From NCBI RefSeq assembly GCF_000499205.1, contig NZ_AWUK01000034.1:124001-188000 (forward strand): 64,000 nucleotides of DNA. The letters are read 5' to 3'. This stretch comes from Paenibacillus sp. MAEPY2. GTDB lineage: Bacteria; Bacillota; Bacilli; Paenibacillales; Paenibacillaceae. A model generated the notes under the pieces. The model was not told the DNA's origin, searched no databases, and was given only the letters and a program-made list of their open reading frames with translations. Numbering within the stretch: position 1 is the stretch's first letter; each line of letters starts with the position of its first letter. The position numbers were made by a program, and so were the translations under genes. Positions 1-8,490 of the stretch are shown here, piece by piece.

Positions 1-761
1 TTGAGCGCAGCGTAACCATTCTTGCGGATGTACTCACGAGTGTGTTCACTCAAGCTTTTGTTGGAAAGGTTCACATCTGGAGTGAACAGATATCCAAGCG
101 TGTTCACGCGGTCAATCCCGGCAGAGCCATGATCGCGTTCGATAATCCCGCGAACGATATAGGAAATATCCAGGAAGCAACCACTGCCCGTACCACCGGA
201 AAGACCTGTCAGCAGGAACACCATCAGTTTTTTGTTGGTGCCTACGGATAAGGTTTTGATCTTCTTGTCGATCGCCTGAACGACCTGGTTAATCTTCGTA
301 AACAGCAGCAAACGTCCAGCCTGACGCACCCCTGCGGCACCGTTCATGCCATCGGTGATGCTCAGCTCCGGAGACAGCCAGTCCGTAATATACGGCTCCA
401 ATACGCTGCGGTTCTGAAGAAGTCCACCAATCTCGGCATTGGACAGCAATACGAATTCATTAATTGGATCAAGTCCGATGCCCTTATACTTTTTGGCGCG
501 ATCCTGTTCGTTCGTTTCAAAAGCAAGAAATTCCACATTGGACGGTTTGTCCATCTTTTTCTTGGATACCGGGTCCTGTGGCAGCTTGAAACGTCGGTTA
601 ATCTGGTATTTAAGACGCAGCAGCGCATCAATACCTGTTCCTCCAAGGCCGATAATCAGAATCGGGTTATCAATGGTATCGACTCTGATTTTCTCGCTGA
701 CAATCCCTCCGCCAAGCGATACATCCAGTTGCTGAATATGTTCTCTAACAATCGGTTTCAT
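1..761 (-). CDS. Tubulin/FtsZ-like GTPase, C-terminus cut by window edge
   Basis: The minus-strand reading frame is open from the ATG at 761 to base 1 with no stop, so only the first 253 residues are visible. Residues 34-43 form a Rossmann-type glycine loop (IIGLGGTG), and residues 188-194 read SGGTGSG, the tubulin/FtsZ signature that contacts GTP phosphates. The spacing and the length before the signature fit the bacterial 'tubulin-like' family (Pfam Tubulin_2) rather than cell-division FtsZ, whose signature lies near residue 105. No signal peptide or membrane segment is seen, so it should be cytosolic. It starts 41 bases after the stop of the VWA protein gene and is probably co-transcribed with it. 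A strong GGGAGGA site sits upstream of the ATG. Family membership is well supported; the cellular role (filament or membrane remodelling) is inference. Confidence 0.85.
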   Translation of the reverse strand, partial: MKPIVREHIQQLDVSLGGGIVSEKIRVDTIDNPILIIGLGGTGIDALLRLKYQINRRFKLPQDPVSKKKMDKPSNVEFLAFETNEQDRAKKYKGIGLDPINEFVLLSNAEIGGLLQNRSVLEPYITDWLSPELSITDGMNGAAGVRQAGRLLLFTKINQVVQAIDKKIKTLSVGTNKKLMVFLLTGLSGGTGSGCFLDISYIVRGIIERDHGSAGIDRVNTLGYLFTPDVNLSNKSLSEHTREYIRKNGYAAL

Positions 762-802
762 TCCAAGTCCTCCCTTTCGTCATCTGCAAGTGCAAATGCC
801 TG

Positions 803-2596
803 TTATACCAGATACTCAATTAAAATGGTCTTGTCCGCCTGTTGCAGCGGGATGCTCAGTCGGTCACCGTTCTTCAGTTCAACGCCTGAGCTTGCATCAA
901 CGGCACGGCCGGATTTCTCCAACGTTCCGCCTGCGGTATTACGGATTATAATTCGATCCCCATTGCTGGGTGTAAATACATATTTTTCGGTTTCCTTCAA
1001 TTCAGGGTCCAGCTGTAACAGCTGATGCAAATGAAATCTGCCCCGGAAGGAAGCCAGCTTTTTATATTGTGGATACGACTTGTCCCCTGTGTTTTCATCC
1101 CGAATTTCAATAACCATCTGCCCAACAAATCCGCGGTTTTTGCGTTTTAGCCAGCCCATGAGGAACCAGCCTCCAACAGCTACAACGACCAGGGCAATCA
1201 CGCCAAGAATAACGGGTAACCATGGGAATGGTTTATCCTGTTCGCCAGCAGAAGTCGTAGGTTGATTTCCGCTTCCGGCTGCTCCACCCGCATTGATCGT
1301 AATTGGAGCACTTTCCCGGTAGAAACTGTCCTCTTCTGCACGGATAACAAGCTCATAGTTATGGTTGTCCGGCACTTCAAACGTTCCGGCGAACCCGGTT
1401 CCCGTGTTTTCGAGCGGTTGTTCCACACTTTTGCCTGTATCCAGATCGTTTACGACCAATGTCGCCTTCATATCGGCATACAGATCATTATCCTGCAGCG
1501 GTTGTCCCCCATTCTCCAGCTTGGCTGTCAGATCGACTTTGTCGCCCTTTGTATAGGACTTGGTCTTAATTGGGTCCACGACGAGCTGGAGATCATAGTT
1601 GAACAACAGGTTGATATCGATGCTGTCTTTGGGAGCCCCTTTTACCCGAAGTTTCCAGTCGCCTTCCTGGGGTTTAAGCAGCTTCACCAAGGAATAACTC
1701 TTCGAAGTTGAAAGCTTGGCTGCATTCGAATTCAGATCCACGGCCTTGCCGGAAGGATCGGTTAATTCGATCTGCACTTGTTTTGAAGACATGATCGAAA
1801 TATTCGCTTCCAGTACACTGTCATTCGGTACGTTCACGGTAACTTCCTGATAACTGCCGTTTCCTGTAATGGAGGGCAGCTTCACCACATTCAGCTTGGC
1901 ATGATCCGCAAAAATTTCACTCAGAATCTGCGGCAGGTCATCCGGCGTATCCGTAATGAAGGACTTGCCTCCGGTCTGCTGAGACAAATCTGCAAGTGCA
2001 TCCTTGTTCAATTTACCATCCGCGTTCAGTCCAATCGTATAGACGGGAATCCCTTGATCCTTTGCTTCCTTGACTGCCTTTGCCAGATCCGCATCGGACT
2101 GAGCCTGAGTGCGGCCTTTGGTTTTGTTAAAATCATTGTTGCCGTCAGCCAGCAGCACGATCATTGGCGAGTGAGACTTGTCAGCCCCGTGGTTCAGCAC
2201 ATTCACCGCTTCAGCCACTCCGACAGAAATATCGGTATAGGGCCCTCGGCCCAGCTGATCAATAAAATCTTTCAGGCTGTTCTTGTCCGCATCGGACTGA
2301 ATCTCCAGCAATGCCTTTTCCCGCTCCACCTGATCGGTGTAAGCAACAATCCCTACCTTGTCCCCCTGGACCGGCAGCATATCAATAAACATTTTCATGG
2401 CTTCATTGCTGATCTTGTCACGGTCACTTGTATTCATTGAATTACTTACATCGGCTACAAGTACCGCATCGATTCCACTTGTCTGTGCCTGAGCCGCTGC
2501 AGCATGAGGCAGCAACGCCTGAGGTAGCAGCAGCGTTAGAATTGCCAGCAGAACCAGAGTTCCGCTGAGCCAGCGTATTTTGCTTGTCCGCAGCAT
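803..2596 (-). CDS. Membrane-anchored VWA-domain protein with cytosolic FHA-like tail
   Basis: 597 residues from the ATG at 2596, chosen because GAAGGAG lies 8 bases upstream; the longer frame to 2653 lacks such a site. Order of parts: signal peptide (1-36, ending AHAAAA-like), von Willebrand factor A domain (about 39-225) with a complete MIDAS (DVSNS, the T of YTDIS, and D of LLADGNND), beta-sandwich region, one membrane span (about 459-483), and a 114-residue C-terminal domain with RFHL and NGDRL segments that resembles a forkhead-associated fold. This predicts an extracellular metal-dependent adhesion or sensor domain linked to an inward phosphopeptide-type module. The tubulin-like gene follows after 41 bases, so the two probably act together across the membrane. 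The FHA assignment is tentative; VWA and topology are firm. Confidence 0.85.
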   Translation of the reverse strand: MLRTSKIRWLSGTLVLLAILTLLLPQALLPHAAAAQAQTSGIDAVLVADVSNSMNTSDRDKISNEAMKMFIDMLPVQGDKVGIVAYTDQVEREKALLEIQSDADKNSLKDFIDQLGRGPYTDISVGVAEAVNVLNHGADKSHSPMIVLLADGNNDFNKTKGRTQAQSDADLAKAVKEAKDQGIPVYTIGLNADGKLNKDALADLSQQTGGKSFITDTPDDLPQILSEIFADHAKLNVVKLPSITGNGSYQEVTVNVPNDSVLEANISIMSSKQVQIELTDPSGKAVDLNSNAAKLSTSKSYSLVKLLKPQEGDWKLRVKGAPKDSIDINLLFNYDLQLVVDPIKTKSYTKGDKVDLTAKLENGGQPLQDNDLYADMKATLVVNDLDTGKSVEQPLENTGTGFAGTFEVPDNHNYELVIRAEEDSFYRESAPITINAGGAAGSGNQPTTSAGEQDKPFPWLPVILGVIALVVVAVGGWFLMGWLKRKNRGFVGQMVIEIRDENTGDKSYPQYKKLASFRGRFHLHQLLQLDPELKETEKYVFTPSNGDRIIIRNTAGGTLEKSGRAVDASSGVELKNGDRLSIPLQQADKTILIEYLV

Positions 2597-2986
2597 TAGG
2601 TGTACTCCTTCACGTTTGAGATTAAAATGGGAATAGTTTATTATAGGCGTCAAGCCTTAAGGAAATCTTAACAGTCTACTAATAAATTCTGAAAAGCACC
2701 CCTATCTTCAGTTACAGTTTTGTAATGACTGACAAAAATCGACGTTCTCACGTCTTAATCTGTCACTAAAGTTCCAACTATGGAAATATGATATAGTTAT
2801 TGCCAGTAAACTGCAATATAACGACGCTTGATCAGTAAACATTATCGTTTATAAAATGAATATAAGCATCACACGTTAACGGAGAGGGCAGAAAGGTTGT
2901 TCTGCCATCGAAGTGACTCGGGTGTGCAAACAATAGTTCATCTTATAATATAAGCAAAATGATCAAGCCATAGAAAGGAACGGATT
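2597..2986. other. Divergent intergenic region with promoter and leader hairpin
   Basis: This AT-rich gap separates the minus-strand VWA gene from the plus-strand small membrane ORF. It holds a plausible plus-strand promoter (2828-2857) and a 7-bp-stem hairpin (GGCAGAA/TTCTGCC, 2887-2906) in the transcribed leader. The hairpin has no T-run, so it is not a terminator. I see no gene in the gap. Confidence 0.5.
2828..2857 (+). promoter_or_regulatory. Putative sigma-A promoter
   Basis: TTGATC at 2828-2833 and TAAAAT at 2852-2857 are separated by 18 bases. It would drive the small membrane ORF at 2987 and the zinc-ribbon gene. Matches are fair, not perfect. Confidence 0.4.
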
Positions 2987-3130
2987 ATGGTTACATACGG
3001 ATGCCTCGCCATATTGTTTCTTTTTGTCATGATAAAGGGGATTGCGTTCCTGCTTCATCGGCGCAAACCCGTTTCCCGGGAAGATGCAGATCGAACCCTC
3101 TACACTATTCTGAATGGCGAGCGTGATTGA
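2987..3130 (+). CDS. Small single-span membrane protein, 47 aa
   Basis: An ATG at 2987 follows AAAGGA with good spacing and opens a 47-codon frame. The first 25 residues are hydrophobic (GCLAILFLFVMIKG), followed by a basic HRRK stop-transfer segment and a short charged cytosolic tail. The stop TGA (3128-3130) overlaps the TTG at 3127 that begins the next frame, so the two are probably translationally coupled. I do not recognise the family. The ribosome site, membrane pattern and coupling support a real gene. Confidence 0.55.
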   Translation: MVTYGCLAILFLFVMIKGIAFLLHRRKPVSREDADRTLYTILNGERD

Positions 3131-4065
3131 GCATGAGTTCTAAACAAGTTGTATCCATCAGGCCTTTTATAAGAACGACGCATGCTTTTCAAAAGTTGCG
3201 TGTCTGCAAGCGGTGCGGACAGTATACCTGTCTTTGGGAGGACCAGTGTACCGCCTGTGGGCGGGGCACACTCACCTCAGCCGAAGAACGCGCCGCTTCC
3301 CGCGTGAAACGTCGAATTGTACGCGACCTGTTCATTACAGTAATTCTTGGTGCGGCTGCTACTTATTTCGGCGAAACGATTGATCAGACCATGGCAGCGG
3401 CCAGCGTCTCCCTGCTGCTCCTCGCTGGACTGATCTTCATGCAAAAGCGATCTTTCCAGATCGAACAGCAGCGAGAATTCAAACGAATGCTTCGTCAGGA
3501 TGAGGAGGCGATTCGTCAGGGCATTAACCGGAATTGGGCCCTTGTCGCAGAAGCGCGCAAGCAGGATGAAGCGCTCGCCTACGAAATGCTCAGGGAGATC
3601 GGCTCACTCGTCTACAACGACCGGATTCGTCTGCAGCAGGTTGCGTTGCTGCAATCCTTCGTGCTGCGCAGCGATATGGACCTGCAGCTCAAGCCTCTGC
3701 TGCTGCGCAGCTTCGAGCGGCTGCTCGCTGAATATATCGGTGAAATCGCACGGCTGAAGCCGGAATTAATTCGCGAGGATGCGATCCGGTATGTTGCCAC
3801 ATACGAGGTTAATATTTTGCAGCTGCACAACGGCATTCAGATCCTGACGGCTGTCGCCGCCGCGGCTGTACGCAAAAGTAAATATATTGAGTTGTTCCCT
3901 AGTCTTATTACCCGCTACGCCCGCTTTATGCCCAAGGATCGTTTCATGCGACTCTATCAAACTCTGGAACTGTATCCGGGTAAGGCACGCGGTGGTCTGG
4001 CGGAATCGGTGGGTCGGGTGTATAACGAGAAATATCGGGATTCTTACGCAGATGCTCATGTGTAA
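3127..4065 (+). CDS. Zinc-ribbon two-span membrane protein of unknown function
   Basis: About 312 residues. Start is either the TTG at 3127, overlapping the previous stop, or the ATG at 3133; neither has a strong separate ribosome site. Near the N-terminus is a C-x2-C...C-x2-C zinc ribbon (CKRCG and CTACG, about residues 26-45). Two membrane spans follow (about 68-85 and 90-106), then a roughly 200-residue helical, charged cytosolic domain rich in Arg, Leu and Glu. I do not recognise the cytosolic domain. It forms a probable two-gene unit with the small membrane ORF upstream, divergent from the VWA/tubulin-like pair, so a link to that system is possible but not shown. Confidence 0.7.
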   Translation: MSMSSKQVVSIRPFIRTTHAFQKLRVCKRCGQYTCLWEDQCTACGRGTLTSAEERAASRVKRRIVRDLFITVILGAAATYFGETIDQTMAAASVSLLLLAGLIFMQKRSFQIEQQREFKRMLRQDEEAIRQGINRNWALVAEARKQDEALAYEMLREIGSLVYNDRIRLQQVALLQSFVLRSDMDLQLKPLLLRSFERLLAEYIGEIARLKPELIREDAIRYVATYEVNILQLHNGIQILTAVAAAAVRKSKYIELFPSLITRYARFMPKDRFMRLYQTLELYPGKARGGLAESVGRVYNEKYRDSYADAHV

Positions 4066-4205
4066 AGCTGTTGAATATGGACTCGAAACGTAAATTAGTG
4101 CAAACTCAATCCCTGTATATAGACGACCTGAAATCCGTTCACCCCTGCATGCGTAATGGAATTACGCGTGACATCGTATCATTTTTATCATATAAGCTTC
4201 GACGC

Positions 4206-4244
4206 AAAAACACCCCATCCTTAGGTCTAGGATGAGGTGTTTTG
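4206..4244. terminator. Bidirectional rho-independent terminator
   Basis: Inverted repeat ACACCCCATCCT / AGGATGAGGTGT with a 7-base loop. TTTT follows on the plus strand and TTTTT on the minus strand. It lies between the convergent zinc-ribbon gene and the DEAD-box helicase gene and can end both transcripts. Confidence 0.8.
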
Positions 4245-4299
4245 ATGTTTGGAAAATCTATGACGTTCTTCCAGACTACCCGCTATGAGTTTTTATCTT

Positions 4300-5880
4300 T
4301 TACCGTCCGCGACGAGAATCCCGACGGTCACTCTTGGCCGGACCGCGTCCTGCGGAGTCCGGCCGACCTGCGCGCCCCTGCTTGCTTGGGCCGCCTTCAC
4401 TACCGCGCCCGGAGCTGCGCTTGTCGGCGCTACGGCCGCCCCAGCCACTGCTGCGCTCATCGCTGCTGCGACCTGCACCGCGCCCGCCTTGACTCGCTGT
4501 GCTGCGACTGCTGTCGCTGCTGCGCGCGGAACCACGGCCTGCGCTGCGCTCGTCGCCACTGCGGCCGCTACTACGAGCACCGCTGCGTCCACCTTCACCG
4601 CCGCGAGAACCACCACGACCGCCACGTCCGCCTTCACTGCGGCCGGTACGACCTGCGCCGCGACGAGCACTGCCTGTCCCGGCGGAGCGTCCGCCAGAAC
4701 GTTCTTCATCACCCTGACTGTTGATGGAACGTCTGCTTGCTCCAGTTGAAGCTACCGGACCTTCACTTGTCCACTGGATACGAGACAGCTTCTGATTGGT
4801 GCCTTCCTCAATACGAGCAAGCTCTGGTCTGTCATGCTGTGTTGCAAACGTCACGGCAAGGCCCGTGCCGCCAGCACGACCCGTACGTCCAATTCGGTGG
4901 ATATAGCTTTCCGCATCATGTGGCATATCGTAGTTGAATACATGCGTTACGCCTTCAACATCCAATCCGCGTGCCGCAACATCCGTAGCAACGAGGATTT
5001 GCAATTTCGCGTCGCGGAATGCTTTCATTACGTTCTCACGCTTGGATTGAGACAAATCACCATGAAGTTCATCGCTCGCATAACCTGCTTCACGCAGATC
5101 TTCATTCAGCTTGGATGCACGGCGCTTGGTCCGGCAGAAAACAATCGCCAGGTACGGGCGATACGTATCAATCATGCCGCGAAGCGCCTCAAGTTTGCCA
5201 CGATCCGTGCACTCCAGCACCTGCTGACGAATCTGATTGATCGGAATCACAGACTTGGAGGATACCTTCACATCCTCCGGATCTTTCATGTAGTTCTTCG
5301 CCAGGTTGCGAATGCCTTTCGGCATCGTTGCCGAGAACAGCATCGTCTGACGTTTGTGTGGCAGTTCACTAAGGATGGTCTCTACATCATCCAGGAAGCC
5401 CATGTGCAGCATTTGGTCGGCTTCATCCAACACCAGTTTTTTCACATTGTCCAGCTTCAACGTGCCACGACGCAGATGGTCCAGGAGACGTCCCGGCGTA
5501 CCAATCACGATCTGTGTACCGTTTTGCAGTTTGCGCAGCTGTTTGTCCACATCTTGTCCGCCGTATACCGCGAGAACATGCAGTTTATCGTCGTTTGCAG
5601 TCAGCTTCTTCGCTTCTTCCGTAATTTGCAGCGCCAGCTCACGCGTAGGGGCAATAATCAGCGCTTGCGGCGAGCGGTCGGATACGTTAATTTTCTGAAT
5701 AATCGGCAGCAAAAAAGCCAGCGTTTTCCCTGTACCCGTCTGCGCCTCAGCAATAATATCGCGCCCACCCAGCAATACCGGAATCGAACGCTCCTGTACC
5801 GGAGTCGGCACGGCGATGCCCTGTTGTTTCAGGATCTCGCACCATTCCGGGCGAATGCCCAGTTGTTCAAAGTTTGCCAA
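4300..5880 (-). CDS. cshA: DEAD-box RNA helicase, CshA-like
   Basis: 526 residues. ATP-dependent RNA unwinding, with likely roles in RNA decay, ribosome assembly and growth in the cold. All family motifs are visible in order: Q motif (PTPVQ), motif I AQTGTGKT, PTREL, GTPGR, DEAD (VLDEADQ), SAT, VATDVAARGLDV and HRIGRTGR. From about residue 370 the protein is an Arg/Gly/Ser-rich low-complexity tail, typical of RNA-binding RGG regions. The start is TTG at 5880, preceded by AGAGGTG; no upstream in-frame ATG fits better. The repetitive GC-rich tail creates several spurious long frames on the other strand. Subfamily assignment to CshA is by overall pattern; other CshB/DeaD-type names are possible. 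Confidence 0.9.
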   Translation of the reverse strand: MANFEQLGIRPEWCEILKQQGIAVPTPVQERSIPVLLGGRDIIAEAQTGTGKTLAFLLPIIQKINVSDRSPQALIIAPTRELALQITEEAKKLTANDDKLHVLAVYGGQDVDKQLRKLQNGTQIVIGTPGRLLDHLRRGTLKLDNVKKLVLDEADQMLHMGFLDDVETILSELPHKRQTMLFSATMPKGIRNLAKNYMKDPEDVKVSSKSVIPINQIRQQVLECTDRGKLEALRGMIDTYRPYLAIVFCRTKRRASKLNEDLREAGYASDELHGDLSQSKRENVMKAFRDAKLQILVATDVAARGLDVEGVTHVFNYDMPHDAESYIHRIGRTGRAGGTGLAVTFATQHDRPELARIEEGTNQKLSRIQWTSEGPVASTGASRRSINSQGDEERSGGRSAGTGSARRGAGRTGRSEGGRGGRGGSRGGEGGRSGARSSGRSGDERSAGRGSARSSDSSRSTASQGGRGAGRSSDERSSGWGGRSADKRSSGRGSEGGPSKQGRAGRPDSAGRGPAKSDRRDSRRGR

Positions 5881-6238
5881 TCGTTACACCTCTGTATATT
5901 CATTTAGATAAGTCCATTTCATAATTGCTTTCACTTGGCTTCAATCAAGACTAGTTTTCCGTATATCAATCATGATTATGAAATGAATTTTTTAAAAAGC
6001 AATCGGTCCGTTGCTCTTCTTCTCCATACCCTGTAGTTTACACGTTAGTCAAGCAAAACAAAAGGGGATTGAACGTTACTTTCCTGCATTTGTCCACAAT
6101 TGTCCCTGATCATTGTGTTTAAAGCGTTAACGAATCATGCACACCTTATACTGTGGTGATGGTACCCTTTAAAATTGTAACGAATTCCAGCCACGTTATT
6201 CCAAGCTGATTTAACGAGAAAATGCAGATAATGAAAGA
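5881..6238 (-). promoter_or_regulatory. Long 5' region of the helicase gene
   Basis: About 360 bases without an open frame separate the helicase from the sulP terminator. A possible promoter (TTTAAA, 17 bases, TATAAG; the minus-strand -10 is at 6145-6150) would give a leader of roughly 260 bases. Long leaders are common for cold-responsive helicase genes. The promoter call is weak. Confidence 0.35.
5991..6016 (-). terminator. Possible attenuator hairpin in the helicase leader
   Basis: On the minus strand AGCAA-8 bases-TTGCT is followed at once by TTTT and then an A-run, about 115 bases before the TTG start. A short stem with a T-run inside a leader can act as a weak terminator. The stem is only 5 bp, so this is tentative. 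Confidence 0.3.
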
Positions 6239-6278
6239 GGCCGTCCCGTCATGATCCTTCATGACTTGCAGGACAGCC
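6239..6278 (-). terminator. Stem-loop downstream of sulP
   Basis: An imperfect inverted repeat around the core TCATGA-TCCT-TCATGA with outer GGCCGTCC/GGACAGCC arms lies about 80 bases after the sulP stop. The following CTCTTTCATT is only moderately T-rich, so it may be a weak terminator. Confidence 0.45.
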
Positions 6279-6355
6279 CCTTATCATTCATCCATGTGAC
6301 TAATCTAAATTCATTTATCTACATATTAAGCTCACTTGTTCATCTGTATAAGTTA

Positions 6356-7807
6356 TTAGGAACCGTGCCCTTGTGCCGCGGCAAAACCACTCTTCTCAAG
6401 CAAACGGGAGCTTTCCTCGTTCAGTCCGCGCAGATGCACCGTTTTACCCAGCTTCGCATATTTGAATTTCACTTTACCAATGGCAACAACCGCCGTGTTA
6501 TCCCAAATATGTGAGCCACCAAAATCAATCGTGATCTCCTCCGGGTCTGCCTCGGCATTGAACTCATCGACGAAACGGGAGGATGAACCGAAGAAGAACG
6601 GTCCGTGAACCCGATACACCTTCTGCCCTTGTTCCTGATTGGCCTGCACGCGAATCTTCGTTTGTTTCCAGCCAAAATGCAGCACACTGAGCACAACGCC
6701 GACCATAACACCAATCGACAGATCATGGGTGTAGACCACAATCGCTACCGTAACGACCATAACAATAGCTTCCGCCCGTGGCACACGCGCAATATTTTTG
6801 ATGGAGCTCCAGTCAAACGTACCGATGCACACCATAAACATGACGCCTACGAGTGCACCCATCGGCACCTCTTTCACTACACCACTGAGCAATAATAATA
6901 ATATGGCCAGGAAAGCCCCAGCCGTAAATGTCGATAATCGACCTCGGCCACCAGACTTCACATTAATAACCGACTGTCCGATCATCGCACAGCCACCCAT
7001 GCCACCGAAAAGGCCATTAACAAAGTTGGCAATCCCCTGACCGCGCACTTCGCGGTTTTTGCTGCTCTTGGTCTCGGTCATTTCATCCACAATCGTTGCA
7101 GTCAGCAAAGATTCCAGCAAACCTACCAAAGCCATCGTGAACGAATAAGGCAGCAGAATCATTAGGGTATTAAGGGACCAGTCGATATTGGGCAGATGGA
7201 ACATTGGCAGGGTACTTGTGAGGTTCCCCATATCACCTACGGTTTTAACATCCAAATTCAACAGCGCCGTTATGATCGTCATGATCACAATAGCAATCAA
7301 TGGAGCCGGAACGCTTTTGAAAAAACGCGGCAAAATATAAATGATCGCCAGCGTACCCGCTACCATCGCATACATGATCCAATTCGCGCCCGTGAAATGG
7401 GTCAGCTGTGCCATAAAGATCAGAATCGCCAGCGCATTCACAAATCCGGTCAGTACCGAGTGGGGCACAAACGTAATAAACCGTCCAACCTTGAAAATCC
7501 CCAGAATAAACTGAATGATGCCCGTCAAAATCGTAGCGGCAAACAAGTATTCCACGCCATAATCCTTGACGAGTCCAACCATTAACACCGCCATGGCACC
7601 CGTTGCCGCCGAGATCATACCTGGCCTTCCGCCCGCAATCGAGATCACAATGGCAATTGTAATGGAAGCGTACAAGCCGACCATCGGATCAACGCCTGCA
7701 ATGATGGAGAAGGCAATGGCTTCCGGAATAAGCGCCAGTGCTACCGTAATGCCTGCCAGCACGTCACCGCGAATGTTACCAAACCATTGTTGTTTTAACG
7801 TATTCAT
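6356..7807 (-). CDS. SulP-family inorganic anion transporter
   Basis: 483 residues. Integral membrane transporter for sulfate, bicarbonate or a similar anion. The N-terminal half carries the SulP signature region (GITVALALIPEAIAFS...GLYASI) within about 12 hydrophobic segments, and the C-terminal 90 residues form a STAS domain with a FGGSHIWDN-type loop. Length fits the shorter, BicA-like bacterial SulP proteins. ATG at 7807 lies 14 bases after AGGAGGA, a long spacing, but no other start fits. It is monocistronic, between the helicase and a gene-free region. The substrate cannot be told from sequence alone. Confidence 0.9.
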   Translation of the reverse strand: MNTLKQQWFGNIRGDVLAGITVALALIPEAIAFSIIAGVDPMVGLYASITIAIVISIAGGRPGMISAATGAMAVLMVGLVKDYGVEYLFAATILTGIIQFILGIFKVGRFITFVPHSVLTGFVNALAILIFMAQLTHFTGANWIMYAMVAGTLAIIYILPRFFKSVPAPLIAIVIMTIITALLNLDVKTVGDMGNLTSTLPMFHLPNIDWSLNTLMILLPYSFTMALVGLLESLLTATIVDEMTETKSSKNREVRGQGIANFVNGLFGGMGGCAMIGQSVINVKSGGRGRLSTFTAGAFLAILLLLLSGVVKEVPMGALVGVMFMVCIGTFDWSSIKNIARVPRAEAIVMVVTVAIVVYTHDLSIGVMVGVVLSVLHFGWKQTKIRVQANQEQGQKVYRVHGPFFFGSSSRFVDEFNAEADPEEITIDFGGSHIWDNTAVVAIGKVKFKYAKLGKTVHLRGLNEESSRLLEKSGFAAAQGHGS

Positions 7808-8160
7808 ATGTCTCTTGCCGTTCCTCCTACGTGTATAACTTCAAATTTGTCTTCGCCTGATTTGCAATGGAACGGTTCGTCACTGATCAACCACGACAGA
7901 CAGCACAAAACAGCGGAATACCCTCCCGCAAAATGAATCTATACGTGCCTGAATTACATGATTTCCCATGATTTAGCTAAGTTATCCGACATCAGGTCGG
8001 AACATGTCATTATCCGTTCCAGTGAGCACCACGTTATTCCATTGCTACTTCCAGGTTTCTTGCCTTCGAGACATCGTGAGCCGATCATAATGCCTCTTGG
8101 TTTTCCCCTCTCAGAAAAACCGGGTCCGTTAATGTATTGATCTATTATTATAGACATAGA
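7808..8160 (-). promoter_or_regulatory. Possible structured leader of sulP
   Basis: Upstream of sulP there is no credible gene for nearly 490 bases. A TATAAT (minus strand, 8141-8146) with a weak TTAGTA 18 bases before it could start transcription near 8133, giving a leader of about 325 bases. This leader contains tight hairpins: GGTTTT/AAAACC (8099-8121), GGAAC/GTTCC (7999-8020) and CCGAC/GTCGG (7986-8000). I compared it by eye with cobalamin, SAM, TPP, FMN, lysine, c-di-AMP, manganese and magnesium leaders and saw no match. It could be an unclassified cis-regulatory RNA or simple untranslated DNA. Confidence 0.35.
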
Positions 8161-8293
8161 AAGCGATATGTACTAACACAATTAAACTGAAAAATCAGGA
8201 GAAAATCTCGTATTTTCTTAAGATTGCGTTATTTTACTCCAAGATACTCTTTCTCAAACAAACTTTTCTCAAAAAATCTGTTGCGACTCGACT

Positions 8294-8473
8294 CTATCCT
8301 TTAGCCTGACGGTTTTTCTTTATAAAAAAAATGACCAGATAAATCATAGCTAAGATTGCTGTAGCTGCTAGACAAACCATTATGGCATTCATGGTTATGG
8401 TCCTAGCAATGATATAATACGCAAAAATGCCGGTTAAAAACGATAAAATCAAGTTACTACGCATCCTTTTCAA
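8294..8473 (-). CDS. Small two-span membrane protein, 59 aa
   Basis: An open frame runs from TTG at 8473 (59 residues), or from ATG at 8464 (56 residues), to TAG at 8294. AGGGTGAGG lies 5 bases before the TTG, which favours that start. Residues form two hydrophobic stretches (ILSFLTGIFAYYIIA and MVCLAATAILAMIYLVIFFI) ending in KKNRQAKG, a classic small membrane protein layout with a positive cytosolic end. It lies just after the terminator of the phasin/ubiB operon and may depend on read-through. I do not recognise a family. Confidence 0.6.
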   Translation of the reverse strand: MKRMRSNLILSFLTGIFAYYIIARTITMNAIMVCLAATAILAMIYLVIFFIKKNRQAKG

Positions 8474-8490
8474 ACAAACCTCACCCTTTC

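Noticed and set aside
4242..4749. Several long overlapping frames on both strands with Ala/Arg/Thr-rich products
   Set aside because: They are shadows of the repetitive GC-rich RGG tail of the helicase gene; compositions are implausible and there are no ribosome sites.
4834..5907. 357-residue plus-strand frame
   Set aside because: It lies wholly antisense to conserved helicase motifs and has no recognisable domain.
7954..8157. 60-67-residue frames on both strands upstream of sulP
   Set aside because: No ribosome site and no domain; the hairpins suggest an untranslated leader instead.
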